Below, in pieces: positions 16,147 through 25,109 of a DNA stretch of 64,000 bases. The position numbers and the translations under genes were made by a program. The notes below the pieces were generated by a model. It did not search any database. It was given only the letters and a program-made list of their open reading frames with translations, and had not been told where the DNA came from. This stretch comes from Pseudactinotalea terrae (GTDB lineage: Bacteria > Actinomycetota > Actinomycetes > Actinomycetales > Beutenbergiaceae), in the NCBI RefSeq assembly GCF_009733845.1, contig NZ_WNXZ01000001.1, forward strand, positions 1,054,001 to 1,118,000, written 5' to 3'. Position 1 is the first letter of the stretch. Each line of letters starts with the position of its first letter.

Positions 16147-18900
16147 TCAGAACACGTCGGTGTTCTGGCGGACATCCTCAGCGGTCAGACCCCAGGTCTC
16201 GCCCGGGATGACGCACACCTGGGTGCGGTGACCGCCGATCTTGAGGGTGCGGGTCTTCTTGCCGTCCGGGCCGTCCAGGACCAGCGCGTCGGACAGGTCA
16301 CGCAGCAGCGCCCGCCCACCGCCGGGGTAGCGCAACGCCTCCGCCGCGGCGATGTGGTTGATCGCCACAGCGTTCGGGCCCGCATCGACAAGGTCCACGA
16401 CCTGACCGATGAGCGGCTTGTGGTCGCCCTGGACCGGGTCCAGCGTGACGCGCCGGGAAGCGACCAGCGAACGCAGCGACGCCAGTGCCCGGTCGGCCGG
16501 CGTCATGTTGCCGCCCATCACCTCAGTGGTGTGCTTGAGCACCGAGTTGCGCAGCCCCTCACCGAAGTTGTTCCAGATGGTGATCGCCTCCGGACCGGTG
16601 ATGGCGCTGGTCTCGGTCGCGAACCGCAGCAGGTGCTCCATGCCCAGCAGCAGCGACGCGGTCAGCATGCGGGCACGGTTGGAGACCTTCGACCCGGCCG
16701 GGAACACCGAGTCGACCGCCGCGAGGCCCGAGTCCGGGTCGCCGGTGACGAACGCCTGACGCTGGTTCTCTACCTGCGCCTTCCAGGTCGCGAACCGGGC
16801 CTTGGGCTCGGCAGCCGGCATCGGGGTCTCCCCGTCACCGGAGAGCACCGGGGCGCCGGAGTTGATCTGCCCGGCGATCCACATCAGGTAGGCCGTGGTG
16901 GCCATCTTGAACCGGCCCGAGGCAGCCGAACGCTCGAGCTCGGCCAGGTCCTCCATGCTGCGCAGCTGGGTGTTGGGCTGGATCGGGATGAACAGCGCCC
17001 GGTCCAGACCGGACTCCGCGAACCCCTCACCGGTGGGGATCTCCTCACCGGTGATGATCATGAGCGGGGACGCCGAGTCGACCTTACGGACCGCGAGCCG
17101 GTCCTGCTGCTTGTCGATGGTGCCGCGCACCGCACCACCGGAGCCGTGGGCGCGACGCAGCAGGGCATCGAACGCCTTGAGCGCGGCCTTCATCGACTGC
17201 GGGTCGGCCTCGGGCTTGAGGTCATCGACGTGCAGGAAGCAGTGGTCCAGCCCGTCGGGCAGCAGGTCCATGCCCGCGGGGCGGGCGTTGAACGTCGCCA
17301 TGGCCGACCCGGTGCGGGGCGCCCAGTGCTCGTTCAGCGAGGCGGCGATGGCCTGCGCGATGGTCGACTTGCCAGAGGCCGGCGGACCGAAGAAGCAGAT
17401 GGCCGCGTTCGGGGTCACACCCAGGAACGCCAGCGCCCACGCCGACAGCCCGACCTCCCAGTTGAACTTGGCGGCGTCGTTGAAACGCTCCCGGGTCATG
17501 ATGAACTCGCGCACCGCCAGCCGCAGCGCCTCCTGCTGGGCAGGGTCGATGCTGCCGTTCTCGTCCACCGCCGGCGGGGCGGGCAGCTTGATGGCCTTGA
17601 AGTCCTCCGAGCCCGGGTTGCCGTGCAGCCGGTCCACCTTGTCGATCGGGCCGATCGCGCCCATGCCGTCGCACCAGCGCCACATCTCCTCGGCGTCATC
17701 GAAGGTCCACCCGGTGTGGGAGACCACGGTGATGGGGCGGATGTTGGAGGAGAAGGAACGGATGGCGTTGGCGACGTCGTCATCGGGCTTGGTCTTGCGC
17801 GGGATCCGCACCCCGTAGCCGTGCGGCAGCCGGTCCAGCCAGACCCCGACGTCAGCCAGCTTCGAGGAGGGGACCTTGACCTGGTAGTTCTTGATCTTCG
17901 GGTTGTCCTCGGTCTCACCGTCGAAGGGCACGTACACCTTGAGGGTGAGCACCTGGTTGGAGGCGTCACCGGTGTCCTCATCGACGTGGGCCTCCGAGGC
18001 GATGATCTCGGCGGCGACGTTGAGTGCCACCTCCTCGGTGCGGGTGGCGTTGCCCATCTCGTTCTCGGAGGTGGCGACCTTCATGATGAGGCCGCGGCCG
18101 GTGTCCACGCGCATCGACTCGTCACGCTTGACGTTGGCGGTCTTGTTCTTCGCGGCGGGCTTGCGGCCCAGGCCCTTCTTGGCGGACTCGATGAGGCCCT
18201 GCAGCGACAGCGGGCGCACGTCCGGGGAGGCGATGCAGCCCAGGAAGTCGTCCAGGCCCATCTTGCCGCCGCCGGGCACGGTGATGAGCTTGGCGGACTT
18301 GGCCCCGACACCGGTGGCGAGCTCGGAGAGGTACTTGGCGGCGTCCCAGACCGCGGGGTTGGTCTGCCAGTCGGCGTCGAAGCAGAGCACCACGTCGCGG
18401 CCGGCGCCGATGAGGCGGGACATGACGGGCAGCGGCACCCCCGCCGAGGACCAGTTCCGGGCCCCCTGGATGCCGACGACCAGGTAGTCCGGTGCGGCCC
18501 ACAGGTTGGCGGCGATGGTCTGCTTGGTGCCTTCCACGACGAGCACCTTGGTGGCGGTGTCGACCAGGTGGGCGCGCGCCTCGGGCACGTTGATGATGGC
18601 CCCGACACCGGCCTCCTGCACGTACTTGCGGACCGGGAACTCGACGTCGGCGCCCTCGGGGGTGACATGGCGGGGGTCGACACGCATCTGGTAGGTCAGC
18701 GCCCCGTCGACCTGACGCAGCGTGAACATCAGGCCGGTGATGCCCGGCACCTTCTGCGCCAGGTACTCCAGCCCGGTACCGGTCAGGTCGTCCGGACCGG
18801 TCACCGTCCAGATGCCGAGGTCCTTGGCCCGGTCGGCCGGGATGGCCGAGCTCTCCAGCCACTCGAGGTGCTCAGGGGAGATGAACCGGGGCTTGGACAT
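16147..18900 (-). CDS. plasmid primase-helicase with toprim-like (DUF3854) and P-loop ATPase domains
   Basis: 917 residues. A toprim-like domain at about 115-215 shows VLVVEGTK and CFDADWQTNP, the acidic residues that bind metal; a linker follows, then an ATPase domain with Walker A FFGPPASGKST near residue 505 and Walker B-like CFLHVDDLKP. DUF3854 plus ATPase proteins act as replication primase-helicases of plasmids and phages. ATG with AGGAGG upstream; promoter box CCGCACAT about 45 nt before. The inverted-repeat block directly upstream (copy A) may be the origin it serves. Confidence 0.82.
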   Translation of the reverse strand: MSKPRFISPEHLEWLESSAIPADRAKDLGIWTVTGPDDLTGTGLEYLAQKVPGITGLMFTLRQVDGALTYQMRVDPRHVTPEGADVEFPVRKYVQEAGVGAIINVPEARAHLVDTATKVLVVEGTKQTIAANLWAAPDYLVVGIQGARNWSSAGVPLPVMSRLIGAGRDVVLCFDADWQTNPAVWDAAKYLSELATGVGAKSAKLITVPGGGKMGLDDFLGCIASPDVRPLSLQGLIESAKKGLGRKPAAKNKTANVKRDESMRVDTGRGLIMKVATSENEMGNATRTEEVALNVAAEIIASEAHVDEDTGDASNQVLTLKVYVPFDGETEDNPKIKNYQVKVPSSKLADVGVWLDRLPHGYGVRIPRKTKPDDDVANAIRSFSSNIRPITVVSHTGWTFDDAEEMWRWCDGMGAIGPIDKVDRLHGNPGSEDFKAIKLPAPPAVDENGSIDPAQQEALRLAVREFIMTRERFNDAAKFNWEVGLSAWALAFLGVTPNAAICFFGPPASGKSTIAQAIAASLNEHWAPRTGSAMATFNARPAGMDLLPDGLDHCFLHVDDLKPEADPQSMKAALKAFDALLRRAHGSGGAVRGTIDKQQDRLAVRKVDSASPLMIITGEEIPTGEGFAESGLDRALFIPIQPNTQLRSMEDLAELERSAASGRFKMATTAYLMWIAGQINSGAPVLSGDGETPMPAAEPKARFATWKAQVENQRQAFVTGDPDSGLAAVDSVFPAGSKVSNRARMLTASLLLGMEHLLRFATETSAITGPEAITIWNNFGEGLRNSVLKHTTEVMGGNMTPADRALASLRSLVASRRVTLDPVQGDHKPLIGQVVDLVDAGPNAVAINHIAAAEALRYPGGGRALLRDLSDALVLDGPDGKKTRTLKIGGHRTQVCVIPGETWGLTAEDVRQNTDVF

Positions 18901-18943
18901 GTGGTGCCTCCTGCGTCAGGTACGAGTACGTGCCTTGGGGTTG

Positions 18944-18951
18944 ATGTGCGG
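18944..18951 (-). promoter_or_regulatory. CCGCACAT promoter box for the primase-helicase
   Basis: GCGCCGCACAT, leader of about 44 nt, AGGAGG before the ATG. A second box on the same strand at 19022-19029 (CCCGCACAT) may act as a tandem upstream promoter. Confidence 0.55.
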
Positions 18952-19074
18952 CGCGGGACCGCTCACCGCTGCCCGGTCGGCGTGACCGTCCCGGAGGTGC
19001 CGGGTCGGTCGTGGCGAGTACATGTGCGGGCATGCTCGGCCCTGCCGGCCCCCGACGGAGTTGGCGTCGGGCCG

Positions 19075-19355
19075 CTGACCTGCGCAGATACCGGTTTGCA
19101 GGGGTTCCGACGGAGCCCGACGGAGTTTTTCGGAGCAAAGTCCGTCGGGCCCTGGAGGGTAAAACCGCAGGTCAGAGGGCCTCTAGTGCCTCTGATCTGG
19201 TACTTGAACGGAGAAACGGAGTAACTAGAGGGGGTACGCGTATAGGGGTTGTGTGTGTGCAAGCGGTTCTCGCACTCACACACACCCCCTATAGGGACCC
19301 CTGAAAGTTGCTCCGTCCGTCCGTTTCTCCGTTCACCCGCTCTGACCTGCGCAAA
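19075..19355. repeat. complex inverted-repeat block, copy A (candidate origin or centromere)
   Basis: A 280-bp non-coding block repeated at 49307-49591 in the same orientation. It opens with CTGACCTGCGCA and tandem CGACGGAG units. The core is a long dyad: CAGGTCAGAG (19168) against CTCTGACCTG (19340), AACGGAGAAACGGAG (19207) against TCCGTTTCTCCGTT (19320), and TATAGGGGTTGTGTGTGTG (19241) against CACACACACCCCCTATA (19277), centred near 19265. Iteron-like hexamers ACGGAG recur. Position just upstream of the primase-helicase gene suggests a replication origin; a partition site or strong regulatory RNA structure is also possible. Confidence 0.75.
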
Positions 19356-19441
19356 CACCTCCCAGGGCCGACGGAGCTGGATCCGAGAAGTCCGTCGGAG
19401 CGGCTCTCGGCACGGTTCGAGGCGCTCTCGGGCACACAAAA

Positions 19442-19469
19442 GGGCCCCGCACCCGAAGGTGCGGGGCCC
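19442..19469 (-). terminator. rho-independent terminator of lipoprotein gene
   Basis: On the minus strand GGGCCCCGCACC-TTCG-GGTGCGGGGCCC, a perfect 12-bp stem with a stable TTCG loop, followed by TTTT. It lies 20 bp after the stop of the lipoprotein gene. Confidence 0.9.
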
Positions 19470-19488
19470 GATCGCGACAGCGACGGGG

Positions 19489-20160
19489 TCAGCTGCGCGG
19501 CACCTGCCACTCCCAGCCGCCCTCGGTCATGAACGAGATGAACTGCACCGAGGTCACGTCCTCCGGAACGTCCAGCACCACCCATCCGGTGGCGTGCTGA
19601 CCGGGCCCGATGCGGGGCAGCTGGTCGTTGTCGTCCAGACACATGTAGGAGTTGCCGTCGACGTCGTTGACCCGGGTGTCGCCCCGGTAGGCACCGAACT
19701 CGAAGCTGTCCATGCTGAACTCCGTCGCCCAGTCGTTCTCGACGAACTCCTGCGTCGTCATCACGTCGAAGTGCAGTCCGAGGAAGGTGCCGTTCTTGGG
19801 ACCCTCAGCCCACTCGTTCGTGCACTCCATGTCCCAGGCGTACTCGGTGAGTGTGAACTTCACGTGCTCGGTGCCGTCGTAGTCGAGGATGCCGGCCTCC
19901 TGACCGACCTCCTTGTCGAGGTTGCCGTGCGCGTTGATCGTGGGCCCCTGCTCCGTGGGCTCCTCGGTCGTGGGCTCCTCGGTCGTGGGCTCCTCGGTCG
20001 TCGGCTCCTCGGTGGCGGGATCCGTCGTCGACTCGGCGGCGGCCGCGTTCGGGTCGACGGTGTTGGTCGGGTAGGTGCCGCCACCGGGCTCGGAGCCGCA
20101 TGCGCCGAGGGCCACCATGGTCGCAACCGCGGCCGCAGCCGCGAAGAACTGTCGTCTCAT
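19489..20160 (-). CDS. secreted lipoprotein with TTEEP repeats
   Basis: 223 residues. Signal peptide with lipobox VALGACGSE near residue 21, then a Thr/Glu/Pro-rich spacer of four TEEPT units, then a domain of about 150 residues with beta-strand character resembling DUF4352-type immunoglobulin-like lipoproteins. It would be anchored on the outer face of the membrane. The ATG has no ribosome-binding site; TTACCT 7 nt before it may be a -10 box for a leaderless message. Function unknown. Confidence 0.8.
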   Translation of the reverse strand: MRRQFFAAAAAVATMVALGACGSEPGGGTYPTNTVDPNAAAAESTTDPATEEPTTEEPTTEEPTTEEPTEQGPTINAHGNLDKEVGQEAGILDYDGTEHVKFTLTEYAWDMECTNEWAEGPKNGTFLGLHFDVMTTQEFVENDWATEFSMDSFEFGAYRGDTRVNDVDGNSYMCLDDNDQLPRIGPGQHATGWVVLDVPEDVTSVQFISFMTEGGWEWQVPRS

Positions 20161-20270
20161 GGGGCGAAGGTAACGGGCACAGGAAACTAGAGGCAAGAAC
20201 GCGCGATAACGATTGGGATACAGCCAAGACTCTCGCTCCCTGTTGCCGATCGTGTCGTCGCCGGCACGAG

Positions 20271-20280
20271 GTTGCGCAAC
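20271..20280. promoter_or_regulatory. palindrome GTTGCGCAAC upstream of XRE regulator
   Basis: Perfect 10-bp palindrome 50 bp before the XRE gene, between divergent genes. A candidate operator for autoregulation and for control of the lipoprotein. Confidence 0.4.
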
Positions 20281-20330
20281 AATGCCCGACATGACCTCCA
20301 CGGCCGCGCTCGCTCCTGCACAATGGCATC

Positions 20331-20597
20331 GTGTTGCAGGGTGAGGGGATCCGGAGGGCGCGCGAGCGCGCCCAGCTCACCCAGGAGCAGCTCGCCTCGC
20401 TCCTGGGGGTCAGCGCCCGCACCATCGGAAACTGGGAGCGTGACGAGACCGTGCCCCGGAATCGGGCCGCTGCCGTGCAGGCCGCGCTGGGGCTCGACGA
20501 GACCGAGGGCCCGACACTACGGTCCGCGAGCGATGCCGAGCTGCTGGGCGAGATCGCCCGCCGGATGTCCCAACGCAGCTTCCCGCCTGCTGACTAG
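20331..20597 (+). CDS. XRE-family transcriptional regulator
   Basis: 88 residues. The N-terminal 60 form a helix-turn-helix of the Cro/CI kind (GIRRARERAQLTQEQLASLL, then VSARTIGNWERDETVPR). A short acidic tail follows. GTG start; CACAAT ends 6 nt before it, so a leaderless start is likely. It stands alone and divergent from the TTEEP lipoprotein gene, with a palindrome between them, and may control that gene and itself. Confidence 0.88.
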   Translation: MLQGEGIRRARERAQLTQEQLASLLGVSARTIGNWERDETVPRNRAAAVQAALGLDETEGPTLRSASDAELLGEIARRMSQRSFPPAD

Positions 20598-20751
20598 AAG
20601 AACGGCGCCGAGGTCCGCTGCGCCTCGGGTGCGGATGCGCCGATCGCAGAGCGCTTGTGCATTACTTCGACCCTCAGCGCCCGCAGGTGCAAAGTAAGGA
20701 GCAGCACCAGCCGGAAACCACAGCAGCGCCGGGGGCGCCGGCGGCCTGTGG

Positions 20752-21360
20752 TCAGCCCGTCAGGTCGAGAACTTGGGCGTCCGGGTGCTGCTCGAGCAGG
20801 CTCGCCACGTCGGCGTCGACCTGGGCGCGGGTCCCGTTGGTCAGAGCGGCGTTGAGCTCGCGCGCGTCGGGGACACCGACGATGCTCGCGCCGTAGGTGG
20901 TGCCGATCAGGTCCTGACCCTGGTAGATGCCGGCGGCCTGCACAAGGATCACGGGCACCTGCGCGTCGTCCAACCGCAACAGCACCTCCGTCTGGGCGGC
21001 CAGCTCGGCACCGTACTGGCTGAACGTTGCGGCGGGGCTCGGACCCCAGCTGGTCTGGGTGATCTCGGCCAGGACCGGCTCGGGCAGCGGCTCACCAGGG
21101 GCGAGCACCACGCCGTCACCGGAGGCGGTGACGTAGACATGGCCGGCAGCTTCTCGCACGGTCTCGACGTCGGCGGCAGGCACGACGTCGCCGACGGCCA
21201 ACGCCGGTGGCGTCTCGGGCTCGAGCGTCTGGGTCCGGGCTGGTGCCGTGGTGGCGGGCGCCGGGTCCGTGACGGTCGGCACCACCCCCGGCGCACCGGT
21301 GCCGCAGCCGGCGAGCAGCAGAACGAGGGCAGCGGCCGCTGCGGTCGCGAGGTTCCTCAC
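20752..21360 (-). CDS. secreted lipoprotein of unknown function
   Basis: 202 residues. Signal peptide AAAAALVLLLAGC with a clear lipobox, a Pro/Thr spacer, then about 150 residues with pairs such as HVYVTASGDGVVLAPG and an alpha/beta domain (VPVILVQAAG). GTG start preceded by GGGGAGGACC. A CCGCACAT box lies about 40 nt upstream, giving a short leader. Surface lipoproteins on conjugative elements may act in exclusion or mating contact, but nothing here proves it. Confidence 0.78.
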   Translation of the reverse strand: MRNLATAAAAALVLLLAGCGTGAPGVVPTVTDPAPATTAPARTQTLEPETPPALAVGDVVPAADVETVREAAGHVYVTASGDGVVLAPGEPLPEPVLAEITQTSWGPSPAATFSQYGAELAAQTEVLLRLDDAQVPVILVQAAGIYQGQDLIGTTYGASIVGVPDARELNAALTNGTRAQVDADVASLLEQHPDAQVLDLTG

Positions 21361-21400
21361 GCTTGGTCCTCCCCTGTGCGTCTCCGGTGGGTGTCGCTGA

Positions 21401-21408
21401 ATGTGCGG
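21401..21408 (-). promoter_or_regulatory. CCGCACAT promoter box for lipoprotein gene
   Basis: GTGCCGCACAT about 40 nt upstream of the lipoprotein GTG, which carries GGGGAGG. Confidence 0.55.
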
Positions 21409-21514
21409 CACCGGCCCGGCAGCCACCGACATGGCTCAGCGGGCTCGCGCACCCGCACACCGAGCCGCCCGAACGGTGCCGAGCGTCCGCACCGGCCAGG
21501 CTAGCCGGAGCGAG

Positions 21515-21551
21515 TTGACACCCGGTGGCGACCACCCGCCATAGGCAGGGT
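21515..21551 (+). promoter_or_regulatory. TTGACA-N19-CATAGG leaderless promoter, copy 1
   Basis: TTGACA at 21515, CAT at 21540, then 9 nt to the GTG start. The same block, including the first six codons, recurs at 25073-25132, and a relative lies at 29576. CATAGG ends 6 nt before the start codon, the spacing expected for a -10 box of a leaderless actinobacterial mRNA. Confidence 0.75.
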
Positions 21552-23147
21552 GTGAGCAACCAGAACATCACCGTCGGACTGATCCGGCTGCCCCACCTGG
21601 CGGCTGCGCTGTCCGCTGCCGGAGTGCGCGTGGCGACCGGCGACGACTTCCGTTCCAGCGCCCGCGCGGTCGTGGCCGCCGCCAAGGAGGGCCCCGTCGT
21701 CCTCCTGGTCGCCGACCTCGCCCAGTCCGGGGAGGCACCCTGGCTGGAGAAGACGCTGCGTTCGGCGACCGCCGCCGTGGTGCGTGTCGACATCGACGCC
21801 GTCTCCTCCGACCCCGGCACCGCGCGCCGCATCGCCGGCAACACCGGCGACGTCCCCCGGGTGCAGACCCCCGCGCCGGTCGCCGAGGTCCTCGAGACCG
21901 TCGGACTGCCGTGCCCGCGTGAGCTCACCGAGCACCAGCTGCTGACCGACGGTCTGGTGGTCTCCGCCGCCGACATCCACACCGGGCCCGCCCCCACGGT
22001 CTCGGCCATCCCGACCTGGCCCGGCGCTCACGAAGAGCCGGCCACCGACTCGGGCTGGGACGCGGCCCCGGCCATCCCCCGCCGGGCCCCGCTCACCGCG
22101 TCCCAGCCCGTTGCCCCGGTCCACCACCGTCCCGCCGCGCAGGCCGCGCCGGTCGCGGTGGCCGAGGACTGGGAGACGCTGCTGCAGGAGCCGGACGCGG
22201 CAGGCCCGTTCCAGCGCATCGTGCCCGCCCCGGCCCCGGCCGAGCCGGGCTTCCCGACCGCGGTCGCCGACCCCGCCGCCGGCGCCCCGGTCGTCATCGT
22301 CACCGCCGGCAAGGGCGGGGTCTCCAAGTCGACCACCGCCATGACGATCGCGCAGCGTGCCGCCCGCCTGGGTCACATGAAGGTGGTCCTGATCGACGGC
22401 AACCGCGGCCAGGGCGACCTGCGCATCTTCATGCGACTGACCCGCTCGGCGTTGCCGACCATCTACGACGTCGCCACCGGCACCGACCCGGCCCAGGTCG
22501 TCATCACCCCGGACCGGCTGGCAGCCAACCGGCCCGGCGACGTGGACCGGCTGGAGTTCGCCATGGTGATGGCGCCGCCGGACGGTCTGGCCGACCCGAC
22601 CCTGGTCACCTCCGAGGTCTACGGCCGGGTCCTGGCGCACGCCCGTTCGGTGGCCGACCTGGTCGTCGTCGACACCCAGATCCAGGAGTCCGCCGACACC
22701 TCCGGTCTCTTCGATGATGTCTGGACTCCGGCACTGAGCACCTACGGCTGGCTCGTCGGCATCTCCGACCTGTCCACCCCCGGGGTGGACAACCTGTACA
22801 AGCGGCTGGTCGAGCTGACCTCGCTCGGGGTGCCGACCTCCCGCATCGGGGTCATGCTCAACCGGGTCTCGCGGGGCCTGAGCTTCAACGAGGACAAGAC
22901 CCGCGAGCTGTTCTCCCGGTTCGGTCGCTGGCTCGGTGTCGTGCACAGCGACGACGCCATCAACGCCCAGACCAACAACGGTGAGCTGCCCTGGGACCAC
23001 GCCGAGATGGCCCACGTGCTGGACCAGGTGCTGTTCCAGGTCACCCAGGACTCGGTGTTCACCCAGACCCGTGAGGTTCCCGGCGCGGTCGTGCCGGAAC
23101 GTCACGAGGGCGGCCTGCTCGGGTTCTTCCGCCGCAAGGGAAACTGA
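21552..23147 (+). CDS. CpaE/ParA-like P-loop ATPase
   Basis: 531 residues. An N-terminal half of about 240 residues, rich in Pro/Ala near its end and perhaps receiver-like at the start, precedes a MinD/ParA ATPase: deviant Walker A TAGKGGVSKST near residue 253, VVLIDGNRGQGDL (A' motif) and VVVDTQIQES (Walker B). This architecture fits CpaE/TadZ localisation ATPases or plasmid partition ParA. No ParB follows; downstream overlapping genes encode a two-helix membrane protein and two unknowns, suggesting a membrane-placed machine rather than simple partition. GTG chosen because the leaderless promoter abuts it. Confidence 0.82.
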   Translation: MSNQNITVGLIRLPHLAAALSAAGVRVATGDDFRSSARAVVAAAKEGPVVLLVADLAQSGEAPWLEKTLRSATAAVVRVDIDAVSSDPGTARRIAGNTGDVPRVQTPAPVAEVLETVGLPCPRELTEHQLLTDGLVVSAADIHTGPAPTVSAIPTWPGAHEEPATDSGWDAAPAIPRRAPLTASQPVAPVHHRPAAQAAPVAVAEDWETLLQEPDAAGPFQRIVPAPAPAEPGFPTAVADPAAGAPVVIVTAGKGGVSKSTTAMTIAQRAARLGHMKVVLIDGNRGQGDLRIFMRLTRSALPTIYDVATGTDPAQVVITPDRLAANRPGDVDRLEFAMVMAPPDGLADPTLVTSEVYGRVLAHARSVADLVVVDTQIQESADTSGLFDDVWTPALSTYGWLVGISDLSTPGVDNLYKRLVELTSLGVPTSRIGVMLNRVSRGLSFNEDKTRELFSRFGRWLGVVHSDDAINAQTNNGELPWDHAEMAHVLDQVLFQVTQDSVFTQTREVPGAVVPERHEGGLLGFFRRKGN

Positions 23148-23572
23148 TGGCCCCGGCCGAGGGTGAGGCCGCGCAGGACTACCTCGAGGTCTCCCCCGTC
23201 CCGACGAACCGTCGCAGCAGCCCCTCGGCCTGGGAGGACGGCACCCCGTTGCGGGCCCGGACCGCCCACGCGGAGTGGCCGCGAACCCAGGTCGTGACCG
23301 CGACCGAGGACGTGGACGCGACCGCGCTGCTGACCCCGGCACCAACGCCGGGCGGCGAGCAGCCGACCGCTGCCGTGACAGCTGTCCCGGTCGGGGTGCC
23401 GCTGGTGCAGCGTCTGCCGTTGCGCACCATCGGCCTGGTCGGCGCGGTGCTCAGCGGTGCGGCGGCCCTGACCTGCGCGGTGGTGACGGCCGGCACGATC
23501 ATCCTGCCGCCGCTGGGCGCGTTGGCCGCGGTGGCCGGTCTGGTCCGCGCCGCTCGGGCAGGTGCCCGATGA
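23147..23572 (+). CDS. small membrane protein in ParA-like operon
   Basis: 141 residues. After about 85 polar residues come two hydrophobic helices (LVGAVLSGAAALTCAVVTAG and IILPPLGALAAVAGLV) joined by a short turn, so the C terminus forms a membrane hairpin. The ATG overlaps the ParA-like stop by 1 bp. It may tether the ATPase or its partner to the membrane. No family recognised. Confidence 0.7.
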   Translation: MAPAEGEAAQDYLEVSPVPTNRRSSPSAWEDGTPLRARTAHAEWPRTQVVTATEDVDATALLTPAPTPGGEQPTAAVTAVPVGVPLVQRLPLRTIGLVGAVLSGAAALTCAVVTAGTIILPPLGALAAVAGLVRAARAGAR

Positions 23573-24603
23573 CCGGGTACGTCCGCCACGAGTGGATCGA
23601 CACCTTCTGCGGCCGGCTGCACGACATCCTCATCGGTGAGGCCGCCGCCCGGGTCCTGGAGGCCCGCACCGGCGCCACCGGCACGGTCCTGGTGCTGCCG
23701 ACGTGGGCCTGGGTGGTGCCCGCCATCGACATCGGCCGCAAGGCCCTGCGTCGGGACGGGCGCGCCATGCTGATGCCGGTCCGGCTGACCTGGGACGGCG
23801 GCCCGGTACGGATCCTGCGGCCCGGGACGGTCACCGTCGCTGACTGGTCGATGATCGGCATGGGTCACTCAGCCTGCGGTCGCATGGACCTGGACGAGAC
23901 CCTGGTCCGAGCCCGTGCCGTCCAGGCCCAGGACGCCGCCCCAGTCGAGGAGCCGTCGCTGTCCTCGGTGCGGCTGGCCCCCGGCCGTGACGTGACCCAC
24001 GCCCTGCACGCCCTGATCGAGGCCGGCAAGCACGCCCGGTGGGAGGCGACCATGGCGTTGGAGGCCTACGTCGAACGGGCCGTGACCGGTGCGGTCCGGG
24101 TCGTCTCGGCCGACATCCTGCACGGTCTGCCACACGCCCAGGCCGCCCCCGACGTACTCGATGAGACCGGGCTGGAACAGGTTCGCGACCGGATGCTGCT
24201 GGGCACCTCCGAACGTGAAGGCGCCGTCGCGCTGCTGCTGCGTCGCTGCCTGGCGCCGGTGGCGTTCGTGCGGGTCGACCCGCTCAAGTACATCACCACC
24301 GACCTGCGTCGCGCCGCCGAGCTGTACGTGCGGCAGGCCGTCGGCGACCCCCCGATCGGGCGCAAGGTCCGCCGCGTGTGGCGCGAGCTGCCCGAGGCCA
24401 CCCTGGAGCAGCTGATCGCCACCTACAACGAGCGTCACCCCGCCGATGACCTGTCAGTCAAGCGGGCGCTGCGGGCACTGACCGCCGGCCGGGACGCCAT
24501 GGCCGGCGCCCACGACCTGGAGCGCCTGGGCACCACGCTGGGCGACCCGAACAACGACACCGAGGCCTTGGCACTGGCCCACCTGGAGAGCCAGGACGCG
24601 TGA
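23569..24603 (+). CDS. 344-residue protein of unknown function in ParA-like operon
   Basis: The ATG overlaps the upstream stop as ATGA; a longer in-frame extension is a shadow of the membrane-protein gene. The N-terminal 110 residues alternate strands and helices (TVLVLPTWAWVVPAID), the rest is helical with many Arg-Ala-Leu repeats. No catalytic motif stands out. Conserved operon position suggests it works with the ATPase. Confidence 0.68.
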   Translation: MTGYVRHEWIDTFCGRLHDILIGEAAARVLEARTGATGTVLVLPTWAWVVPAIDIGRKALRRDGRAMLMPVRLTWDGGPVRILRPGTVTVADWSMIGMGHSACGRMDLDETLVRARAVQAQDAAPVEEPSLSSVRLAPGRDVTHALHALIEAGKHARWEATMALEAYVERAVTGAVRVVSADILHGLPHAQAAPDVLDETGLEQVRDRMLLGTSEREGAVALLLRRCLAPVAFVRVDPLKYITTDLRRAAELYVRQAVGDPPIGRKVRRVWRELPEATLEQLIATYNERHPADDLSVKRALRALTAGRDAMAGAHDLERLGTTLGDPNNDTEALALAHLESQDA

Positions 24604-25076
24604 AGGAGGCCACCCCCGTCCCGCAGCCCTCCGGGGGCTGGCTCGCCCCCGCCCCGCAGGCAGCTGCCGCGCGCCGCTCGGCCGCCATGCGGCGCGCCGA
24701 GTACCTGATGAGCGTCACCGACGGGCTGCTGAGCGTCAACGACGTCGTGAACGCCGCCGCCGAACCCGGCAACAAGGCGCTGCTGCGGATCACCCTGCAT
24801 CAGCTGCTGCTGTCCCAACCCGGCTGGGGGCAGGTCCGTGCCGGTGCGGCGATGGACCGGCTGGTCAGCCTGCTGGGTCTGCGGCTGGATGTGGGCCCCC
24901 TGCGCCGGTTGCCGCTGTCCTGGCTGCTGGACCCCCGGGCCGCCGGCACCCGGCTGCTCGCCTGGTTGGACGCCACCACCCCGCAGATGGCTGCGCCGTG
25001 GCCCGGTTTCCCGTTCACCCCGGCCCCGGGCGCGTGCCGTCCTGACCGCACTGACCGGCACCGGCCGTTAAGTTGA
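24600..25076 (+). CDS. 158-residue protein of unknown function closing the ParA-like operon
   Basis: GTG start overlapping the previous stop (GTGA). Mostly helical, with LLSVNDVVNAAAEPGNKALLRITLHQLL as the most structured part. Its stop codon lies inside the TTGACA of the next promoter, so the operon boundary and the following promoter share bases. No family recognised. Confidence 0.65.
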   Translation: MKEATPVPQPSGGWLAPAPQAAAARRSAAMRRAEYLMSVTDGLLSVNDVVNAAAEPGNKALLRITLHQLLLSQPGWGQVRAGAAMDRLVSLLGLRLDVGPLRRLPLSWLLDPRAAGTRLLAWLDATTPQMAAPWPGFPFTPAPGACRPDRTDRHRPLS

Positions 25077-25109
25077 CACCCGGTTGCCAAGGCCCGCCAT
25101 AGGCAGGGT
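25073..25109 (+). promoter_or_regulatory. TTGACA-N19-CATAGG leaderless promoter, copy 2
   Basis: TTGACA at 25073, CAT at 25098, 9 nt, GTG at 25110. Nearly identical to the promoter of the ParA-like operon through the codons for MSNQN, which points to duplication of promoter plus 5' coding end. Confidence 0.75.

Noticed and set aside
15796-19224. A 1142-codon rightward frame across the primase-helicase region
   Set aside because: Its composition (Gly, Val, Arg, His, Gln) is that of an antisense shadow; the leftward primase-helicase has real motifs.
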